From positions 10,165,001-10,229,000 of the forward strand of contig NC_092561.1 in NCBI RefSeq assembly GCF_037975245.1: a stretch of DNA of 64,000 nt. The letters are read 5' to 3'. How positions within the stretch are numbered: position 1 is the first letter of the stretch; each line of letters opens with the position of its first letter. The notes below the pieces were generated by a model, which saw nothing but the letters and a program-made list of their open reading frames with translations, did not search any database and was not told where the DNA came from. A program made the position numbers and the translations under genes. Source of the DNA: Apostichopus japonicus. Taxonomy: Eukaryota; Echinodermata; Holothuroidea; Aspidochirotida; Stichopodidae. This document shows positions 60,547 through 64,000 of this stretch, piece by piece.

Positions 60547-62288
60547 ATGGAAGATCTACTCAAGAGCTGGGGGTTGTTTGTTCCCGACATAATTCATTCT
60601 ATGAAAGGTAATCATTTCAGTGAAGGGATTGAAGTAATCGGAATAAACTGGGACGATTCTTTCACACAATTTTCATCAACATTTTGTACTCCTATGCTAG
60701 GCCTAGTAGTAATACTAACGTTAGCGTATAGAGCCTATACAGTAGTGTAGCCTATCAAAGTGACAAAAGGATACCTGTATACCGACGTACGTACTATATG
60801 CCTAGCCTAGATTACTTAAGCGAGTCCTACTCCTATGCTAGTTAAGGTTAAGTGTGGTGTTCGAACTTCCAATAACCTTTTCGATCGTTTTAATAAGCCT
60901 ATGGTTTTCCGTGGTTGAAATCTTGGGCTTATGTTTACAATGTGTATCGTCTTTATTATGCTACAGTGGCAAGCTACAGTAGCTTCAGCATATTACGGTA
61001 ATTTCTTAGTGTTTATTGTAGATAATATAGAAACTGTAGGTCAAATGACAATAAATTAAGTCAGCAGAGGTCAAACAATGACCTTTAACCATATTACCTC
61101 AGGAACAACCAGGTTTATGATGTTAAGTATATTCTGTATATTTCCCATATTGAATACAGGATCACCATCTTTCTTTGAATGGGAGGGGGGTCTCCCAGCT
61201 ACTTACCTACCCTATTGTTTCTAACCTGATGACTATTGAATTTGGTATTTACTTCCCGATAGACTATTATATTACAACAACCATTGATTTTGAGGATTTT
61301 ATGCTTTGCTAAATTTGGCATTTTGGTTTTCACTTGCAGAGGAGAAGGACAACCTGTCATTGCTCATGTTACCACCTATTTTTGGGACCAGGAGCAAGGC
61401 CAAAACTGGAGGACGATCAGCGGCAACAGACCATGCTTCATCATTTATTGAATTAAAAAGGGTATGTCTAAATGCATTATTCATATCAGCTGCTGACTTT
61501 GCTTGTAATCAGCTAGGGTTTGAATCTCGTAATCCAAGAATCAGTGGTTCAAATCCCGGCTACATTGTGTCCTTAGGCAAGGCACTCTATCTTGATGGCC
61601 TCACTCCACTCAGGTGAAAATGTGAACTTGTGAGGAACCTGAGCAAAACCCTGTGTGGATTACAAAGACTGCAGCAACTTACTCTCCAGGATTGTTGGAG
61701 AATTGTGACTGGCTCCACTGATCTGTAAAACCCTTTAAGCTGTATTTTCATCATTATTGTTATTGTTGCTGTTCTTCTTTTTTTTGTTCTTGTTCTTGTT
61801 CTTCTTGTCGTCGTTGTTGGTGGTAGTAGTAGTATTAGTATCAGTAGTATTAGGTGTAGTATTGCTATTGTTGGGCATTGGATTGTGAAAAATCCCTGAG
61901 TTCAAAACTAGCATGTACCCATTGTGATGCACATTAATATTTCGAATGGGAAGGAGGTGCCAACTAATGCCCTACGACAATCTTCTTGTTCACTTAGATG
62001 ATCTTAAGTCAGTTAAGTCCCTCCAAACGTATTCTACATATGAATCAGTGGTGTGCTGGTATCATCCTACTGGTTAGACATATCAAAAGGGAGCGTTTCC
62101 ATTTTTAATTTATACTACAAGTTCAATAACATATTTGTGATATGCATAAAGTAAATGGTTTTGGCTGTAATATAGAACACACCAGAAATAAATCAATTTG
62201 AACATGGAATACTAAAAGCTACTTTTCATTGCTTCTATTGGTTTCACAGGAGCACACCCATTTGCCTTCATACTTATGTAGGGAATAA
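60547..62288 (+). CDS. Tentative three-exon gene, unknown function (73 aa as modelled)
   Basis: Exon 1 (60547-60607) opens MEDLLKSWGLFVPDIIHSMK and ends at donor GTAATC. Exon 2 (61340-61461) follows a good acceptor (TTTTCACTTGCAG), continues in phase with EEKDNLSLLMLPPIFGTRSK and ends at donor GTATGT. A possible exon 3 (62250-62288) after TTTCACAG adds EHTHLPSYLCRE and a stop. The total, 222 bp, is in frame. The opening (acidic start, LLKSWGL) resembles SAM-like or uncharacterised invertebrate N-termini, but I recognise no family. Exon 3 is the weakest; the real gene may continue elsewhere. A SINE lies in intron 2. Confidence 0.5.
61497..61725 (+). mobile_element. SINE with tRNA-like head (family 1), second copy
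   Basis: A box B-like GTGGTTCAAATCCCGGCTAC is followed by TTGTGTCCTTAGGCAAGGCA and CACTCCACTCAGGTGAAAAT, the same order as in the minus-strand element at 26200-26473. The box A region is poorly preserved. It lies in intron 2 of the tentative gene. Confidence 0.65.
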
Positions 62289-62350
62289 GCAGTGAATGAA
62301 GATCTCAGCCTTTCATCCTTGGGTTTTACTCAGACTTCAAGCTGACACCA

Positions 62351-62560
62351 TCACAAGTGTTTGTTATCTTGGAGAGGCACACAGTGAGCGCGCAGACACT
62401 CTCTGAAGGAGTCGACATCTGCTATAAAGCACACTAAATATTCAACTTGCAGTACCAGCACCACTGCCGAAATGTTTGGGATTTCATTGAAAGTTGCATA
62501 AACAATCAGGAATGAAGAATCTTTCTCCTCCATCCGGTCTTTCAGAGCTTTCATGAAGAA
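62351..62560 (-). CDS. Possible exon of unknown gene (weak)
   Basis: The minus strand is open for about 70 codons to a stop at 62351. It includes AFFMKALKDRMEEKDSSFLI and VLQVEYLVCFIADVDSFREC, then ends in LQDNKHL. The composition is protein-like, with amphipathic and hydrophobic stretches. No family is recognised, no convincing acceptor was pinned down, and it lies opposite the tentative plus-strand gene. Treat as a candidate only. Confidence 0.2.
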   Translation of the reverse strand, partial: FFMKALKDRMEEKDSSFLIVYATFNEIPNISAVVLVLQVEYLVCFIADVDSFRECLRAHCVPLQDNKHL

Positions 62561-62574
62561 TGCTGCCAGTCCTT

Positions 62575-64000
62575 AAACAGTTTATCACCTGGCTCGGAGC
62601 CTTTTTTCCTCGAGGTATCATAATGGGATACATATCCAAAGCCCTAATACCGCTGTTTCAAACTTCGACACAAATTACAAGGTCTCTAGAAATTCATTTT
62701 TGAAGCATGCATTTATCATGGAATTGGGTAAAAAAAGTGGATGATACGAGTATATGTAGGTTACATTTGTGTAATGAACGTGCTGAAATGGGCAGTTGCC
62801 GTGATTTTACGGCTAATTAAGGAACTATTTAGCTACTGTAGCACTTAATTTAAGATATTTCGCAGAACTAGTCCATAGGAATTTTTATGTACAACTGAAC
62901 ATCTAGATTTGAACTTACTCTGTAATTGTATTCACTTAAATCAAAATGACAACATTATTAAGGGCACCCATGAAAGGCAGAGCTTCATGCACAATGTGAC
63001 TGCAAATGTTATTTTGAAACTTACTCTTGATTTGCACCACCAATTAAAATTCTTCCAGCAACTACTGTGTGATGAGCTAGTGTACAATGAACTGACATAC
63101 TTGTGCTCTTTCTATCCACTATTTTTACATTTTTACATATGTAGAATAGACCCTTCCCCCTCCCCATCTCAATGTAATGAACTTGCAAACATTCCCTTAG
63201 CCTGTGTTACCTTGTATATTTGGAAACTGAAAGGAAACTGAACAGTGTGCCTTACGTGATTAATTTGCATAAAAATATCAGTATAAAATGCATATCAATT
63301 AAATTTTACCTTGAAGTTATTCCTCAATGTGTCCTTTTCAGATATAATAGGCACCTTAGCAGATTTCTCTCAATGCTTCACAGGATTTATTGATTTCCTC
63401 CAAAAAGTTTAAATTCTTCATTTCTCTGCGTGACTTACGTGACAAATGTTGAGGGCGATATAATTCGCAATGGGAAAGCATTAACGTTTCGCAGTGGTGA
63501 CAGAATTTATTTTGGGTTTTCAAAGTTCAGGAACTATAGGCTTCTGACTTAACTACAGACTTGTACTGAACATGATATTGAAAACAAGTGTAAAATTTCG
63601 CTCTGATTTGTGTCTTACGTCACATGGAATGGCCCTAAATAATGTTATCAGTTTTTAAATCATATGAACATTGTATAGCTTGCTTCACAGCACAGAAACA
63701 CAGAAATTAGCATAGCAATATATCAAAATTTGCGGTTTTTTGTTTTAATTATCATGAAGAACATTTTCAAAGACATTTTTTGGCCAGCCCTTATATCTCC
63801 TTTAATTCCATTATTCATTTGAACAAAAGTTTAAAAGTGTTCCATTCATGTTCATCTAAAAAAGAGACTTTTTCCTATTCAACAATTTAAAGATGGCTAG
63901 TTATGTAGTAATCATTTTGTGGAAAATGTTTTGCCAATATCATTAGATTGTGGAAGACATTTGTTCAAGTGCAAGAGAAATTGCTGTAAATTTTGTAAAT
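62575..64000. other. Intergenic to window end, no gene recognised
   Basis: AT-rich sequence; the one longer plus-strand frame (62909-63241) has no recognisable domain. Further exons of the tentative plus-strand gene could lie here but none was convincing. Confidence 0.45.

Overview
The window is nuclear DNA of an animal: AT-rich, with genes split by canonical GT-AG introns, many transposon relics, SINE-like repeats with tRNA-like heads, and long micro- and minisatellites. The gene content (a MICAL-type flavoprotein, Pim-like kinases, a short-chain-collagen-C4-like domain) suggests a marine invertebrate. An echinoderm such as a sea cucumber is my guess, but the sequence alone does not prove it. 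All identifications come from reading translations and splice sites by eye; no database search was run.

Left part (1-11 kb): mostly non-coding. It holds one minus-strand signal-peptide exon (2671-2754), a decayed LINE (3.9-5.6 kb, plus strand), a frameshifted collagen-C4-like pseudogene (5.7-6.2 kb, minus) and a strand-asymmetric pyrimidine minisatellite (8.26-8.89 kb).

Main gene 1 (22810 down to 11259, minus): twelve coding exons join in frame into a 684-residue protein. It is the MICAL flavin monooxygenase module followed by a lysine-rich tail, with no CH or LIM domain. Its first intron carries a 1.76-kb element with long inverted ends.

Middle (23-39 kb): no confident gene. It contains a 39-bp minisatellite, a hairpin MITE, a SINE, a 6.3-kb element with TA flanks, matching inverted ends and subterminal repeat motifs, and a 908-bp hAT-type element with a perfect 8-bp target duplication.

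Main locus 2 (39.4-58 kb): a tandem segmental duplication. Each copy carries a five-exon Pim-like protein kinase gene on the minus strand, a 3' array of ~235-bp units that contain a decayed copy of the kinase's own C-terminal coding end, and a 17-bp satellite upstream of the gene. Copy A is open throughout (449 aa) but has DYV in place of DFG/DYG. Copy B keeps DYG but has a nonsense codon and two frameshifts. After duplication, copy B gained a hAT-type element with a nested SINE, a 5'-truncated non-LTR retrotransposon with a 12-bp target duplication, and a large satellite expansion.

Right end (58-64 kb): SINE copies, small duplications, and a tentative three-exon plus-strand gene (60547-62288) of unknown function.
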